64,000 nt of DNA, taken from the NCBI RefSeq assembly GCF_001949145.1, contig NW_019091456.1, forward strand, positions 675,224 through 739,223, written 5' to 3'. The notes under the pieces are model-generated. The model was not told where the DNA came from. It saw only the letters and a program-made list of their open reading frames with translations, and did no database searches. The translations under genes were made by a program, and so were the position numbers. Every line of letters begins with the position of its first letter. The stretch's first letter is position 1. Shown in pieces: positions 36,501 to 51,500 of this stretch. This DNA is from Acanthaster planci (Eukaryota; Echinodermata; Asteroidea; Valvatida; Acanthasteridae).

Positions 36501-39500
36501 CCCTTGGTGTACTACCTCCCCACGTCTTTGCTATCGGTAAGAACGAAAACGCACTGAAGATAAACGCTGCGGTCTCATTGCACCCACATGCACAGTCTCA
36601 CGCTTGGCGCGGGCGTGCATTTGGCAAGTCGCGACATCCTATTGGTCAAAGAGGCATGTAATGTGTGCGCATACCACCTGTCACCAAGCATTGTGCCTCC
36701 GCCGTTATGGCTTCTAATTCTTCTCAGCAGATTACACAATACCCAAAGACAGCTCTCGTAATCTTTTGTACATGTACGTATACACTTGGTGCTGACAAGC
36801 TGTCTATGTAAAGTGCAAATGTATTAACCAGTGCTGGTGCGTAAAGTGCTATGCTGGTACATCGCTGTGGGCTTTGAGCTGGACCAAGAGAGGGTGCTGT
36901 TTCCTTAGCAGCGGAGTCTCCTTTGGTCAGAAATGAACTGTGCTGATTCACAAACGGCTAGGAAATGCATACGTCATGGTCGCATTGCTACCAACGAATT
37001 GAACACTCCCAACTAACTAATTTTCAACCGATGAGGGGGTGCCTCTGCTCGAGGTAGATTATTCATGCCAAATGGGCCAAGAAATCTCCTTTATTAAACC
37101 ATCTTAACACATCTTGGGGCGAGTTTGATCAGCAACAATTCGTTAACCACTGGGCGATTTTGCCCGGTGCCCAGTGTATATTTTATGTATAGCTTACCAG
37201 TCCAAATCGACCATTGGTTGAAAGTTTGTCGCTGCTCGCCTTGACCTTGGTGCAGCCATTTCAGGCACTTCATGGCTAATCAACCACAATAAACCTCTGC
37301 CCTCAAGTGACCATTTGGGTGGAGAGAAGCAAGCGACTTTTTCCAGGGTTGCATGTTACCTGTGGCAGGATTCGAACCTTCCCGCCTACCTCAATCCCAA
37401 ACCATCAGGCCACTATTATGCAGGGGTGTGAAATCTCCGCTTTTTGGCGGATTTCTACTTTTTTGTTGAATTCGCCGAAGTTCATTTACCGCTTTTTGCC
37501 ATCGACGGCAAGGTTTTCCAGGTTTTTTTTTTTCCTTTCGCAAGTGCCGATTTCTCCTTTTTTTCTGTTTCTACCGACGCAACGAGACGGTCAGGCCAAA
37601 CTTCACACATCCTCTGTCTGGCACAGAACAGTACTACTGGAGTGCTGCATATGCATGTTAAATGCACGCGGTTCAATCTACTCTACATGTGTACATGTAC
37701 AATACTAGCACTGTGCGTGTACATGGACATGCGTACAGTGCATACAAATCTGGTTATGAGCATTATTCGGCGCGGAGCAAGCCTTGTGTGTAAACAGTAT
37801 CCTCGGACCACCAGTCATTGTGCTGTGATTGGCTGCCGATGAAATACCAATATTCATGTGTCAGTGGAACTCTTTACAGCTGTCCCTGCATGAGCAGAAG
37901 TAGTGACTAACAAGCTCCACTATAACTCGTAGTAGCACACATTTCACTGTAAAATTGCAGCTTGAAATAAGGTTAGTAAATTTTCTGTTTTGCTGATAGA
38001 GTGCATCGTAGCAACTGGTGCAGGGCCTTCTTATGTCATGCATTCTTGCGAGGTTTTGCATCGTTTTCTATGGGCTTTCAAACAATTTGTGGACATTAAT
38101 TCATCAAAATATCAGTACAACACATACATGTATGTACAATTGTCCAACGAGGTTCTGACTCAGATATGGCCTTTGATAAGACCGATCCGCAAGTTACAAA
38201 TCCGCAGAAATGGACGTGAATGGAATACGCCATAGACATGACAGGCAGTCAACACGTCAGCGCCCAGAAAATCCAAAAGCCTGCACATTCAATGTGCTGT
38301 GCATTCTTGAAAGAACTGAAATTTTGAAATATGGTCAGATTAGGTAATGGGAAAGGGCAAACTCACTTTATAAACCTCGATATTTACAATTTTGGTATGC
38401 TTATTAGCCTACTAGCTCATTTTAACCTTCAGGAATTTCAAGACAAGTGAAGAGAAGTAAAAATTAAAAAAACACAGCCTAAATTGCAAGAAAAAATGAC
38501 CAATGGTTGCTCCATCCAAGAGGTTGTCAAATGCACCACAGAGCATCCACATTTCAAAATTTTCCCGGGGCCCACTTAAGGGGCCCGGACCCCATGCTGT
38601 ACATGTCTATGCTTAGCACTTTGTGCTCCCAATTTCAGCTATTTTTGTAATGTTCCACTCACACCCCTGATTATGACACGACAGATCTGCACAATCACTG
38701 GGTTGCACTGATGCGCCAGACGTGTGCAGACAAGCGTACGGTGTGCTGCCCCGGGGAGACGGTTACTCGGCAACAAAAATGACCTGCACCATTCACGCGT
38801 AAAGCAAATGGCCAAAAGCGTTCATCGTGAACAGCAGAATGAGCAAGCACCATGCCCAACAAAACAGCTGCGATCGTGGTTGCCTGTAATTTTGCATCAG
38901 CAGATCATATCACTTGTAGCGTGATGACTGTCAGGCGTAACAACTCTTCTGTGAAATCTCAGCTTTTGTAATTGTCTCTCTGTCACGGTGTGATTCAGAT
39001 TGATCAAGGTGCTGTGCATCTCTTGAGACTTGTGGTGTTTGACTGGAAAAAATCACCCTACAGCCAAAGGGATGTTTGATATTGTTCAAGATAATGCTTT
39101 AGATCAAAATGAAAATAAGTCAAAAATATGCATGGTTTACATTATCCCTAACTCCCTTGTTGCTTCTGTTTGAACCTTTCCCCGCACATCGTCCACCAGG
39201 GGTATTATCTTTGAACTCCAATCTTTCAAGAGGCACCGTGTCTCCTATTATGAGTCGCAATGGTTCCCTGGCTGTGCTCTTCTTTCCCCAATCCTGCCAA
39301 GTCCCCCCCCCCAAAAAAAAACCCCACCTGAAGACTTTAGATCTGGGAAACGATTAGTCCCATCTCACAGAGTGAGAACATCAGCCTGGTCCCTACCAGA
39401 TCCTTCAAAATCCACTGGGAGGTTTAGGGAGACGTTGCAGGATTAAGGCAAGTAGAGCCCAGCCACCAGAACTTCATGCAGGGCTTGATGCCTGTGATAG

Positions 39501-42500
39501 TTTGGAGTACAAAGAACCTCCCATTGGAGGTTGTGGGAAGAATTCGGGAAGTTTGCAAGTGAAAATGACCAGGAGAAAGTTAGATAAATGTTAAGTTACT
39601 TACGTGTGTTTCATTTCATTTTTTCCAGCGGACAAGGCTTTCCGTGACATGAAAGTGACCAAGATGAGCCAGTCCATCATCGTGAGCGGTGAGTCGGGTG
39701 CCGGTAAGACAGAGTCAACCAAATACATCCTGAGGTGAGCGATTCATTGTACTCAATTTGTTCACTCGTATCCCTGAGGTTGTTACTCATTGCACTTGCT
39801 TGTTGGTATTGTGTATTGACGCAGACACCGCATGTGGAACAATTTTCAAAGAGGGGGTCAGTTATGAGACTATCAGGCATCAGCCATTAATGGGCCGATC
39901 CACTGAGCCCCATCCCATTTTATAACACAGTTCCTCCTGGTTCTTTATCCTTATTGGCTGAAATACGGTCATGTGTGGTTCACTAATATGGGCTAGTATG
40001 TGAATTTGGTGGCGGCATGACACTCACCTAGACAGTGCGCGTGTGCATCAATTCCAGAGACAGGCGCCCGGTCAGGTACTAGTCTTAACAATTTTGGACT
40101 GGTCATTGCGCCCTCTTGAGATTATTTTGAAATGAAATAGTTCAAACCCTGGAAGATTTCCTTTCCTAGCTGTATACAGCGACTCAAAATTAGACTGTGT
40201 CTATGAAAACTAAAATGAAGCTTCAAATTTTGGGCACTTTTTGAAGTGCAATTGAAAGATGAATTAGAACATTTAAAACCCTGAAAAAATATTTTTGTAG
40301 TATGAGGTATGTTATAAAACACATACGGACTGGCCAAATTCGGTCACTAGTGCACGCCCATGCCCCCTCGTGCCTGTGAGTGACCAGAAGAGAGTCCTAT
40401 TATAGGACTATAGGCTATAGGATATACATAAAGGTCCTGAATGGAACCCTCTTCTAGTCACTCACAGTCCCTCGGGGACATAGGCGTGCACTAGTGACCT
40501 CATTGCCAGTCCATATGTGCATAACAGGACCTGCAAAAAGTGGGGGACAATGCCCCTCCCCCCAGTTGAGAAAGTGGGGAAGGGGGCCACCATTGTCCAG
40601 TGGTCACGGAATCCGTCCCAGTTGTTCATTGTTCATCTGAAAATGTTACACCCTCATGCTGTCATCCAGTAATCAAGTACACTCTCCAACCCCAACCCAG
40701 TCAGGTTTCTCTGGGTGTCTTGCTTAAATACATGTAGCCCCCTCTCCCACCCCTGCAAAAATAATAACAATATCCACAGCTGAAATACAGAACCCTGCTG
40801 AAGTGCAACAAAGTCCGATAAGGCTGAAATGGAAAAGCCTGCCGAGTGCATATCATCCGCCTTGGTCTTGGCAAATTTAAATTACAAAGTGCCTCTTGAT
40901 ACTTGTGCTTGTGCTCAGATTCAATGGCACACCACGCAGCACACCACGCAGCAGTTTTTAACATTTGTAGCACACAACACAGCACACCATGCAGCAGTTT
41001 TTAACATTTGTAGCACACAACGCAGCACACCACACAGCAGTTTTTAACATTTGTAGCACACAACGCAGCACACCACGCAGCAGTTTGTAACATTTGTAAC
41101 TCTTACATATAGTGGCATTTCGCAGTATTTAGTTGTATGGCCTTGCCAAAATGGACAGATGGATCATATGACGCCTCAGCTGCCTCTTTGTTTTGGCAAG
41201 ATTTTGTACATTTGCCACAGTGCAGCGGGATGTAATTTTCCTCCTTCCTTCTCGCCAAGGTATCTAACTGAAAGCCACGGGCAGGGCGCGGGCACCATTG
41301 AGCAGCGTATCGTGGAGGCCAACCCTCTCCTGGAAGCCTTTGGCAATGCCAAGACTATGAGGAACAACAACAGTAGTCGCTTCGGCAAGTTTGTGGAGAT
41401 GCACTTCAGTGAGAAGGTATGAGATGTAGGGCTGTGCCGAATATCTGAATAACCAAATATTCGATCGATTGTCGAATATTTGAATAGTATTTTTTCGAGT
41501 TTGAATATTCGAATGCAAAATTCATGAAAAGGAAGGGAACATTTTCTTTTGTTTAAATGAGAAAAATTGCACTTTGGAGGTTTGTTTCAAGCAGATTCAA
41601 ATGAAAAGTGTCAGAAATCTTACAACAATTTAAAAAGTAAATTATTCATTAAACAATCTAAAAGGACGAGAAATTTTCAACAGGGCAAGAAGTCTTGTTC
41701 TTCTCTTAAATCTTGCTAAATCATGGCTGGAGATGCTCCTAGATGTGAGAAGCTATTATGTTGATCATAATGTAAAATTGTGTGTGTTATTGCAACTGAT
41801 TTTGTATATGGTTTGTTCATCAACAATATGCCAGTTGATACAACCGAATATTCGGATATTTGATCCAATTGAAGGTTGAATATTGAAATGGTGAATTATT
41901 CAAATTGACTCAGCCCTAATGAGATGCAGACTTCAGTAATTAGGGAGAGGCTTTGTGAACCCAAAGGTAGGGTATTGGTAACACAGCTTATAACAATTGA
42001 ACTTAGTATTTGAATTGTCTGAAAATACAATTCAGTTGGACTCCGTCAATGTCCTTTGTTTTTTTGCACCATTATTTTCATAAATCCATTCTTGTACTGT
42101 GTGGACAAGTCATCTACATCCAGCTGCTAATTACAAATACTTCCAATATCTAGCTGTGTACAAGACTTGCATTTTGAATGATCAAAAACATTAGCACCAT
42201 AAATGGTATGCATTAGTAATTACTGTTCTAAGCTTTTAACAGAGGATTTTGCCTTTCACGGGTGTAGTGCCGTACACTCTTTGTGTGCGCCGTGTGCTTC
42301 TAAGATTTCCCCCAAGTTTTATTTGACTTCCCGCTTTTACTCAAGCTGGTCTTGATCCACACCTTTTTTAGCTGAGCACAAACTATATTACCACTCGTTG
42401 AGTTAGATTTTGGATAGCTGGCCAGTTGGTATGTAGGAAATAATTCACTTTCAAGATGTCTTCGTTTAGTGTCTGTCGATTGTATCCTCCAGTATTCTGT

Positions 42501-45500
42501 GGTTGGTGGCTACGTGTCTCACTACCTCCTAGAGAAGCCTCGTGTAATCTGGCAGAACAGTGAAGAACGTAACTACCATATATTTTACTACCTGTGCGCC
42601 GGGGCGCCAGACAATGTACGCAAAGACCTGGGCATAAAGACACCAGACGACTACCAGGTAGGCCTTCCATAGCCTGATCGTTCTTCTTGATTGAGAAAAG
42701 ACACGGGGAATCTTGTGCGTTTACCCTAAACACGCTGATCACTGCAAAGATTTTTGTGGCTTTGGTTCCGTCAGCAGCAAGTTACAAACTGCCAAAATTC
42801 GGAGACAGTGCAAGCGGCTCCCATTGAGACGGTTGCACCGTTTGATCTGATGGTGGCTGGCAGGCTGGGACTCTGAGGTCCTTTGTTATGGGGAAAGTCG
42901 ACCTGATAAAGCTTGTCACACTTGGCAGTTTTTCACCTTGACAGTTTTTGTACGTTGTGGCATGCACTTAAGTAACTCTAGCCAGAATGTTGTGGAGATA
43001 ATGTAGATATTTTTGTGTTGTCAAGGGGTGGAGAATAATATGCAGAAAGTTACGTTATGAACACAACCATCGGCAACTTGTGAAATTTTATTTAAGAGCT
43101 ATGGCTATGTCTGTTTTGCCCATGTATTTGCTACTGGAAAAGACCTAGACATAGCTTTAAACACTTGATTTGGATGTGACTACGTATTCATAATTGTTTT
43201 TATGCTAATTTGTTGTACTTGGCAAAATTGGCAGAATTATTTCTGAACAGTACAAGCGCAATTTCAAAAGTAACGATTTGTTCAGCCTGTTACTTCCCTG
43301 ATTATTAATCATAATTGGGGCACAATTTGTTACACCGTCACAAATTGTGTCCCAACCTCGTGGAATGACCCAATTCACAAATAAGAAGTTTTACAGAAAA
43401 AAATGAAAGTGGATTTAAGGGCAGTAGTATACAAACGTTGACTGCTGCGAGTGGTGATCCATGGAGCACTCTAAAATAGAATGCTCCATGGATCACCTCG
43501 GGAGGCTAGTTTTACTGTACCGCGAGATAAAGCAGTTGATGTTTGTTTTATAACACCTCCCCACAGATTCTGCCAAATTGAAGCTAAAAATCAATAATGA
43601 AACACCAAACTGGAATTTCCAGTCATCAAATTTAATTCAAGAATTCCAAGCGGAACAGCAACGTTTGAATACATTCATTGACTAATGTTGTTCGCCATGA
43701 GCCGAATTATACACTTATGCTTTTGTTGCTGTGGATAAATTTCTTTGGTTGCTATGGTTCTTTTTCAGAATGAGGCTGCGTGGTATAGTCTTTTTGAAGT
43801 GGTGGTATAAAAATAGTAAAACTAGCAAGCGTCACATGACAAACTTTCGGCCAATCAAGATACAGAATCTGTGGGTGAGGTGTTATAATACAAATTATTT
43901 CCACAGTCTATTTTTGACTGTGCTTAAGAATTAGCTTCTGTATGAGAATGAGGTCGGTAAGAGCATGACCAAATTTCCACTATTGCTTGGAATTTCCCAT
44001 CAGTCGAAACAACTTGTTTTAGGAAACTGTTTGTTTACTCTGAACAGTATCTTAAGAACGGCAACACTCTCTACTTCACCACCAAGGAGACCCACAAGAG
44101 CCTGCCTGATGATAGGAAGAGTAAATTGGTATGTTGCCATGGTAACTTGGTCATCTTTTGTTCTTATTGTAGTCTCTTTCTGTTTTATATACTGCATTTT
44201 AATATTTTCTTACACAGAAGTACAGAAGTAATGTGGAACTGAAGTGAATAAACTCTGAATGACTTATGCTGGCTTGCATCCTTATCTTAAAACCTTTCCT
44301 CAATGCTTCCTGACTCTGTGCCACTCTCTTTCTGTTAGTTTTGCAATACTTACCTAGTTGTTCAGATATTTTTAAAAATATTGGGCCTTCTTTTTTGACT
44401 AATCCCTGTCATTTCGACCTGTCTTTATATGGAAATATTTCCCTGCCGTTTGTTTCTGGTAAGAACTCTCGTGATCATTTGCATGTCACAATCTTGTGTA
44501 TTGTTTGTTATTGTCCCAGTCCAACTGCAAGAAATCTATTCCATTTTGCACACGATGTGAAATTAACTTTCTCAAAATCCACTGTTGGCCACGTCCAGAA
44601 CTGGTTTTACAACACCAAATATTAATGAATTGAAAACTTCACTCTACCATTACTATACAAAGGCCTTTGTGTCCCCACTCAAGCACCGAGTGTACGATAG
44701 ATTCATCATACCTTGCTTTTGAGGGCTGTTGGGTCTGTAGATGGCAGAGTAAATCAAGAAACACACCCAGTACTTGGCTCAGAGGTGTACTCGTAGCCTG
44801 TGTGGGTTGTTTATTGGCCTCTCTCCACCCAGGATTAAATGGATAGTTGGGCTTTATTTGCAATCTGCACATGAGATACAATTATCAATGTTTATATTCC
44901 GCAGGGACCCGATTCACTGACTTTTAGAAATGATTACGAGCGCAGTAAGCGTAGTGTCTCGGTCCTTTGTTTGACCTGCACTTCACGGATAAGCACATTG
45001 TTATTTATAAATATATAACATTTCACTGTATGTTTTGTGGTCACAGTAAAAGTTGCAGGTGGTGGATGTTTTAGAATTAATTCTTCCATGCACCAACACT
45101 TTGGAACACCTGTGTAAATTAAATTTGCATGCAGTGATAACTGTAACGTTCATTGCCAATTCCTGTAAGTTAGCGGTACATTTGAAGACTGCACTTAGAC
45201 TGTTTGGAGGTTTTAAACTCTGCCTCGGTATAAGTTGGAACTGTTGTTACTGTGGAGGAATTTTGTATTACACATAAAATAATCTTGTAATTTCCTGTTT
45301 ACTCTGTTAACTTTGGGTGTCATTTCTAAGGAACTTGTTCCGCATACTGTACGAGATCTCATGCTGGACAGTTTAGTTTTGGAATACTGGATAAACCGCT
45401 CAGTTTGATGAAGGTAGCTGCCCGAAGCAAGATTTTGAACTTGCATCTTCCTAGATGTTGCACTGGTGCTCTGTCAACTTAACTTAGCCATCGAGTTCTG

Positions 45501-48500
45501 TGTTTGATTTCTCAATATCTTTGCTCGGGGTAACTAGGCACACAAGCTGTAAAACCCACTAGCCCTGTTGGTAGAACAGTTGGATAGTATTCCTGAGGTT
45601 TCAGGTTCACATCCCTTCTGGTTTTTTTGATGATCTGGTACCTTTACCATACTGTACCATAGTCAGTTTGTATTGTACATGTATATTGAGTGACTTGAAA
45701 AGTCAAGGGTGAAAATTATGAGCAGCACCAGTGTTGTCATTTGACGGAGCAACTCACTTGTGTTTATATGGTACGGCAAAATGCAGTGATTCGCCATAGT
45801 GAGTAAGGTCCCAATTTACAAACTTCCCATGCGGTTAATTTGTCTTTTTTTCCTCCCAGTACAAGAAATATGGGGGCCTCTATGACATCACCCTGGACGA
45901 CTACAAAGGCTACTCGCGTGTGGAAGGCGCTATGAAGAAAATCGGCCTGGACGACAAGGAGAAGATGAACATCTTCCGCGTGGTGGCCGGAGTGATGCAT
46001 CTTGGGAATGTGAGCTTCAAGGTGTCCGACGGAACCCAAGGTGTGTTGATGTCTTTGTTGTGGTCTCTCTTGGGACGTTAGTCTAGACCTTTTTAACCCA
46101 TGTGACAGGATTGCTCTAAATGTAAACAATACCACCATGTGTGGGCGGCTTTGGCCACGGTGATCGCATAATATTCCTACAGGCAGCTTCAACCGCGTGC
46201 AAGCACCCGTGGGAATGCTGCATGTTTGACTATTTTATCTTGAATAAGTAGATTACAATCAAAACCTCCTTTTCCGCTGTTTCGTCCCTTGGCCAGGGGG
46301 TTGTTTTGTGCCGGACGGGGCTGTGAGTGAACTGACCAAGACGGCCGAGCTTCTGTCAGTCCCCGTCAACGACCTGCAGGAATGCCTGACCAGCCGCATC
46401 ATGCAGACCAGCAAGGGAGGCCACCGGGGAACACTCATCAAGTAAGAGCATGACTTGGTTGGGCCTTTGCTGGCTCAAGGAAGGCAGAGCCCAGCCACTA
46501 GCATTGCTGTTCTGCAAAGTGGAGCATTTTGGTGGATTCAGGAAGTTTCCAATAATGCCTCACAATTTAGATTAAAGATCTGCTTTAAGTATTTAGATTT
46601 GCCTAATAATAATGTGATTGTCAAAAAACAAGAGTGTCAGCCGTTCTGTGAAATCCTTGCTCCTAGTTTGTTGTCATTTTCAAGAAAACATGAAAAATGT
46701 ACATGCAAAACATTAATAATGAAAGTGCAGCTGAATCACATCCAGTGCATGAGCTTGTATGAAAAAAGTAATTATTTGTTCCTTAGGAGTTCTGTATCAT
46801 TTGAACTTGCTTAAACTTGGCAAACACTGTCGGGTAACAGGAATTCTTTAAGATCATTCAAAACGGGGGTTGGCTGTCAAAAGCACAGAAAAACATTTGC
46901 TACACGGGTTTGCGATTCCGTATGACTTTGGCTGTTATTTGAAAGTTACTGTCTGGAATTCTTTGGGTCATGCTGAAACGGTCCGACAAACATGTTGTTC
47001 CTTTGATGAATGGTGTTCCATGATGTCGTAATGTGCATTTTGTGAACGTGTGGAGTGCTTGTGGTTCTGACGTATGGAAGTATTGCAGATTTTGCAGTGT
47101 AATGCTAAGGTCTGAATGTTTTTTATGAGAAACCAATATTCATGCTTTTGCACAATGAGAATGCAAAAATTGAATTGAATTGACTAGATTTCCTAATTTT
47201 GGCTGAGTGAGCTCGGCAAGCGTGCACCGATTGTCCATTTTTCAACAAGTTTTGGGTTGTTTCAGTTTCACTGGTTAGCTGTCATGTGATCCCTGTGCAG
47301 GGTACCGCTGAATGTGGATCAGGCCTGCAACGCCCGGGATGCCCTGGCCAAGGGCATCTACTCCCGCCTCTTTGACCGCATCGTCCAGCGGGTCAACGAG
47401 TGCTTCCCCTTCCAGTCCTCCCAGTCCTACATCGGCGTGCTGGACATCGCCGGCTTCGAGTTCTTCACCCTGAACAGCTACGAGCAGTTCTGCATCAACT
47501 ACTGCAACGAGAAGCTCCAGCAGTTCTTCAACAAGCGTGTGCTCAAGGAGGTATGGCCTCGCGGACTTACTGTAGGGCATTCTCACTGGCTCGCGTGACC
47601 TGACACTCGTCCACCGTTGTCACAGGCAAAGACCACAGGGCCCCCTCTCCTCCCACATAGTGGACAAGCCGTCAGTGCTTTGTAAATGGCACTTAGTTTG
47701 AGAAAAATGTAGAGCCAGCATCCAGTGCTGGATCAGCGTGATAACAACATGGTATAAGTGATGACCCGTCTTTCATATGGTAAAGAAATTCACAGCAAAA
47801 CTGAACCACACTGCCCAGTTTGCAGGATGTTGTATGAAGTGCAGTGGCAGACTAGGTGTTGCCCACTGTGGTTAGTTACATAGTACATGTGGTGTTTTGA
47901 TCGAAACCCTATTGCATAGTTTTCGTTTGAATGTGCACAACTGCAAACCATCTTTACACCGTAGACAGGTGCAGGACAGTGGCAGTTCTCAATAGATTGT
48001 GTCTTGCTGACAAGAAGACATGGTAGGAGACTTAGTATAGCATACCTGTATTGCATACATTTTAAATTTTTGAATGCTAAAATACCTGCGTTTGTTTAAT
48101 CTGTATTTCCTATCACACAGGAGCAAGAGTTATATCAGAAGGAAGGCCTGGGTGTCAACACCGTGCAGTATGTTGACAACCAAGATGCAATCGGTATGTT
48201 GCACTTAACCCTGGCCTCCAATTAACAAGACAACAAAATTATCCAATAGGAGCGATCTGCAATAAGGTGAACCCCCAAGAAACCCTGCAGAGGTTTGAGG
48301 TTGATGCAAGGGAGTCAACAGAGCTAAACTTGGACAGGGCAGAATGCTTCAGAGTCGTAACTGACTTGCACAGTGCATCGTGCGCCTGTGCTGATTGAGT
48401 CCTCTGACTGTGGTTAAGTGGGATTTTGAATGCTTCCATTTTCAAAAGAGATATAGATTTCCTAAAGCAGATACTGACCATTTGACGAGACTCATCTGTG

Positions 48501-51500
48501 TCAGGAGTGACTGTTATATCATTCAAATCATATCCCTGGCGGTTGCAGGGGAAAAAGCAGAGTTTGGCCCAATCCCATTAAAAACAAGAAAAGGGAAAAA
48601 ATTTAAGGTGTTTTCTTTTTTGTTCCGTTACTATGCCTGCAAAGATTCTGGCACACTTGGTGAAAATTTGACATTTTTTCCCACCAGCCGGTCTCTGGTT
48701 TGAAGGGGTGCTTCTAGTCAGAGCTGATGGTGAGCCTTACTTCTTATTTTGAGACTGTTTTTCTGTCTGTAGATCTGATTGAAAGTAAGCCGTCTGGCAT
48801 CCTAGAACTCCTGGATGAAGAGAGTAAACTTCCCAAGGCCAGCCCCAACAACTTCACTCACGCTGTGCATCAGAAACACAAGAACCACTTCCGACTTGAG
48901 GTCAGCTTTTACGTACTTGGATGTCCATTCTTATCTTTGTTGATGTACCCTGTTGTTTATTGTGGTGTGAATTCCACAAATCCTGTTACAAGAGCAGTTC
49001 ATAATTTTGATGTTCCTGGATTTTGACAGGGATGGGGGGTGTTGTCCCTGTGGTCGACCCGAATATTACTGTGGGTAACACAGCATAACTGCTAGAAATG
49101 GTTCTGATTGCTGGTTGCATGCAGTGTAGGGGGAGTAATGCCAGTGTTGTATTCGAGTCCATCACAAGACCCCTCACGAGGTCAGTCACAAGTCCCTTCA
49201 CGAGGTCAGTCACAAGTCCCTTCACGAGGTCAGTCACAAGTCCCTTCACAAGGCCAGTCTGAAGTAGCTAGGATGAACTATGCAAAAGATTGCTTTGGTC
49301 ACAGCTCATTCGAATAGCTTGTTAATTGGCTTAAGACTGGATGACTCGTGATGGACTTACAGGGACTTGTGGTGGACTCAAATGCAACTCTGGGCAGCAC
49401 AGATTGAAGTATGTGAGTTTGATACATCTGAACAAGTGGCATCCTTCAAAGCCAGCTTCACAACGTTACAATCCACGAAACTACAGCAAAGTCAAGAAAT
49501 AATGCTTTAAGGAAATGCATAAAAGGAGAAGTGATATACCTTGAAAATTAATCCCCCTCGATGAGTAATTTGGAGCTGATTTCAAACTTGACTATGGCAT
49601 ATCAGCAGTGATTTGCAAACATTACAAAAGGAAATCCAAAGACTCCAGTGAATATCCTACATTGATTTATTTGTCACAACGGAAGCACTTTAAATAGTTG
49701 AATTGTGCCTAAAAACTAGCAACGTGTCACGCCAGCTCATGGTTCCTGAACTCCTTCGGAGAACCAACTGTAGCCACAAAGAATCACAGTGCAGCTCTCC
49801 ATCAACTCTAGGGGCCTGTTTGTTTCACACGGATATGGATTTTGATAAGTGATGATCTTGGGCTGGTTCACCGACACCAGAACCCACCTAATGGATAGCG
49901 CAATCCAGCTTTGGGATTGCTGATCGCAACCCAGATCCATGTGAAACAAACAGGCCCCCGATTGTAAGCTACTGCGAGTTCAGTGAAATCAGCGGCTTAG
50001 TCAGTGTGACATGTTTGATTCCCCTTTCAGCCATTTTGTTTCTCTACAGTTCTTCTCTTCGTCCTGTCCACTCTCATTCTGATCGGCGGATTGAGTGTAA
50101 ACAGGTCAGCAGGGTTGCATTGTCCTGATTCCCTTGTTTGGAGAGGTCAGATTCCACCTTGATTTAGAGTGATTTGATTGATTTCACTCAGATTCCAAGG
50201 AAGTCCAAGCTGACGAGCCATCGTAATCTACGAGACGACGAAGGGTTCCTCATCCGGCATTTTGCTGGCGCAGTGTGCTATCAAACGGTGAGTACGTTGT
50301 GTACATTTATGGGATTGAGTTCTGCCGGTGAGATTGTGGTGCATGGGTCCTAGGGCAAGACACTATCCCTAATTGGTTCTTCCCACCGAGGATTAAGTAG
50401 CAGGGCTGCACTTAAGACCCCTTTGTGACCATCACAAAACCATTACAAACTGTTACATGGCCTTCACAAGACCGTCAAAGAACTATCGCAAGACCGTAAC
50501 GAGACCATCTCAAGACTGCCGCAGACCTCCATTCTGAATTGAAGTCACAAGCTATTCAATTAGACTTCCTTGACAGTATTCCTTTGCCGCCTTTTGTCCC
50601 TTTAACCCTAACACTCCTCAATCCTTCACCTGTTGGAGGACTGAGGAATGTTAGGGTTAAAGACTTTTGACTAATCTTGTGAATGATCTTGTTGGCTTGG
50701 TTTGATATCTGGTCGTGTGTTGGTCTCAACTGCGAAACTGGCAAATTGATACCTCTGAGGACAGAGATGGGTACTACTATTCACTAAGCTATTTGCATCA
50801 TAATGGCAGCAGTAAGCTTTGTACAACCCAGGGAGCTGAGAAGGTTTGAGGAATATTTATTGGCTCGATGAGCAGGGGTAATAGTGATGCTTAATTTTAG
50901 GCACGATCGAATGCAAGTTGTACACTTGCACATAATGACCATCATTCACTTCAGCAAATTACAATTCTGTGAATTCATCTTGAAAACACCTTATTCACAT
51001 GGAAGCTACTTCATAGTGTGTTCCTGGAATCTATCACATTCAATGGAATATGTTAAATGGGCGGGTGCCGTACTTGTTTGGGTTCCATGCCTCACTTTTA
51101 TGTTTTTAAATGTGGCTTGAAACATTAACCTCTTCTGTCAGGGCCCATTTATCCATGTTGATTCTGCTGAGCTGGGTGATTTTTCATTTTTGTCTGTTTT
51201 CAAAATTCTTTAAAGATTCATAACTTCATTTACTAGACGTTTAGAACCACATAAATGACTTTCTGGTGGCTACTCTAATCTGACAGACAACATCGATTGA
51301 CGCCCGAGTATTTCAGCCAGGCCTTCCGCCTTGTAAAAAGAGCCCAGATTGTGCGGTGTTAATGTAATTTTCTTTTGTTCCCGAAACCTGCACAGTGCGC
51401 TGCCGACGTCTTTTCAAATGCCACCAGATTAGCATGTAGCGGTGTTGTCCCACTCGTCAATGGAGCACTGGAGTGCTTTTGTCCCCGGTGGTAATCCGCT

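Larger units (their letters stand above)
36537..39628 (+). other. MYO6: MYO6 intron 4
   Basis: 3.1 kb, nearly half of it a hAT-like element (37421-38669) next to a minus-strand tRNA-derived SINE piece (37340-37414). Confidence 0.6.

Noticed and set aside
44217-44246. Candidate MYO6 exon after ACACAG at 44216
   Set aside because: It reaches an in-frame stop after nine codons, and exon 8 joins exon 9 in phase with full homology.
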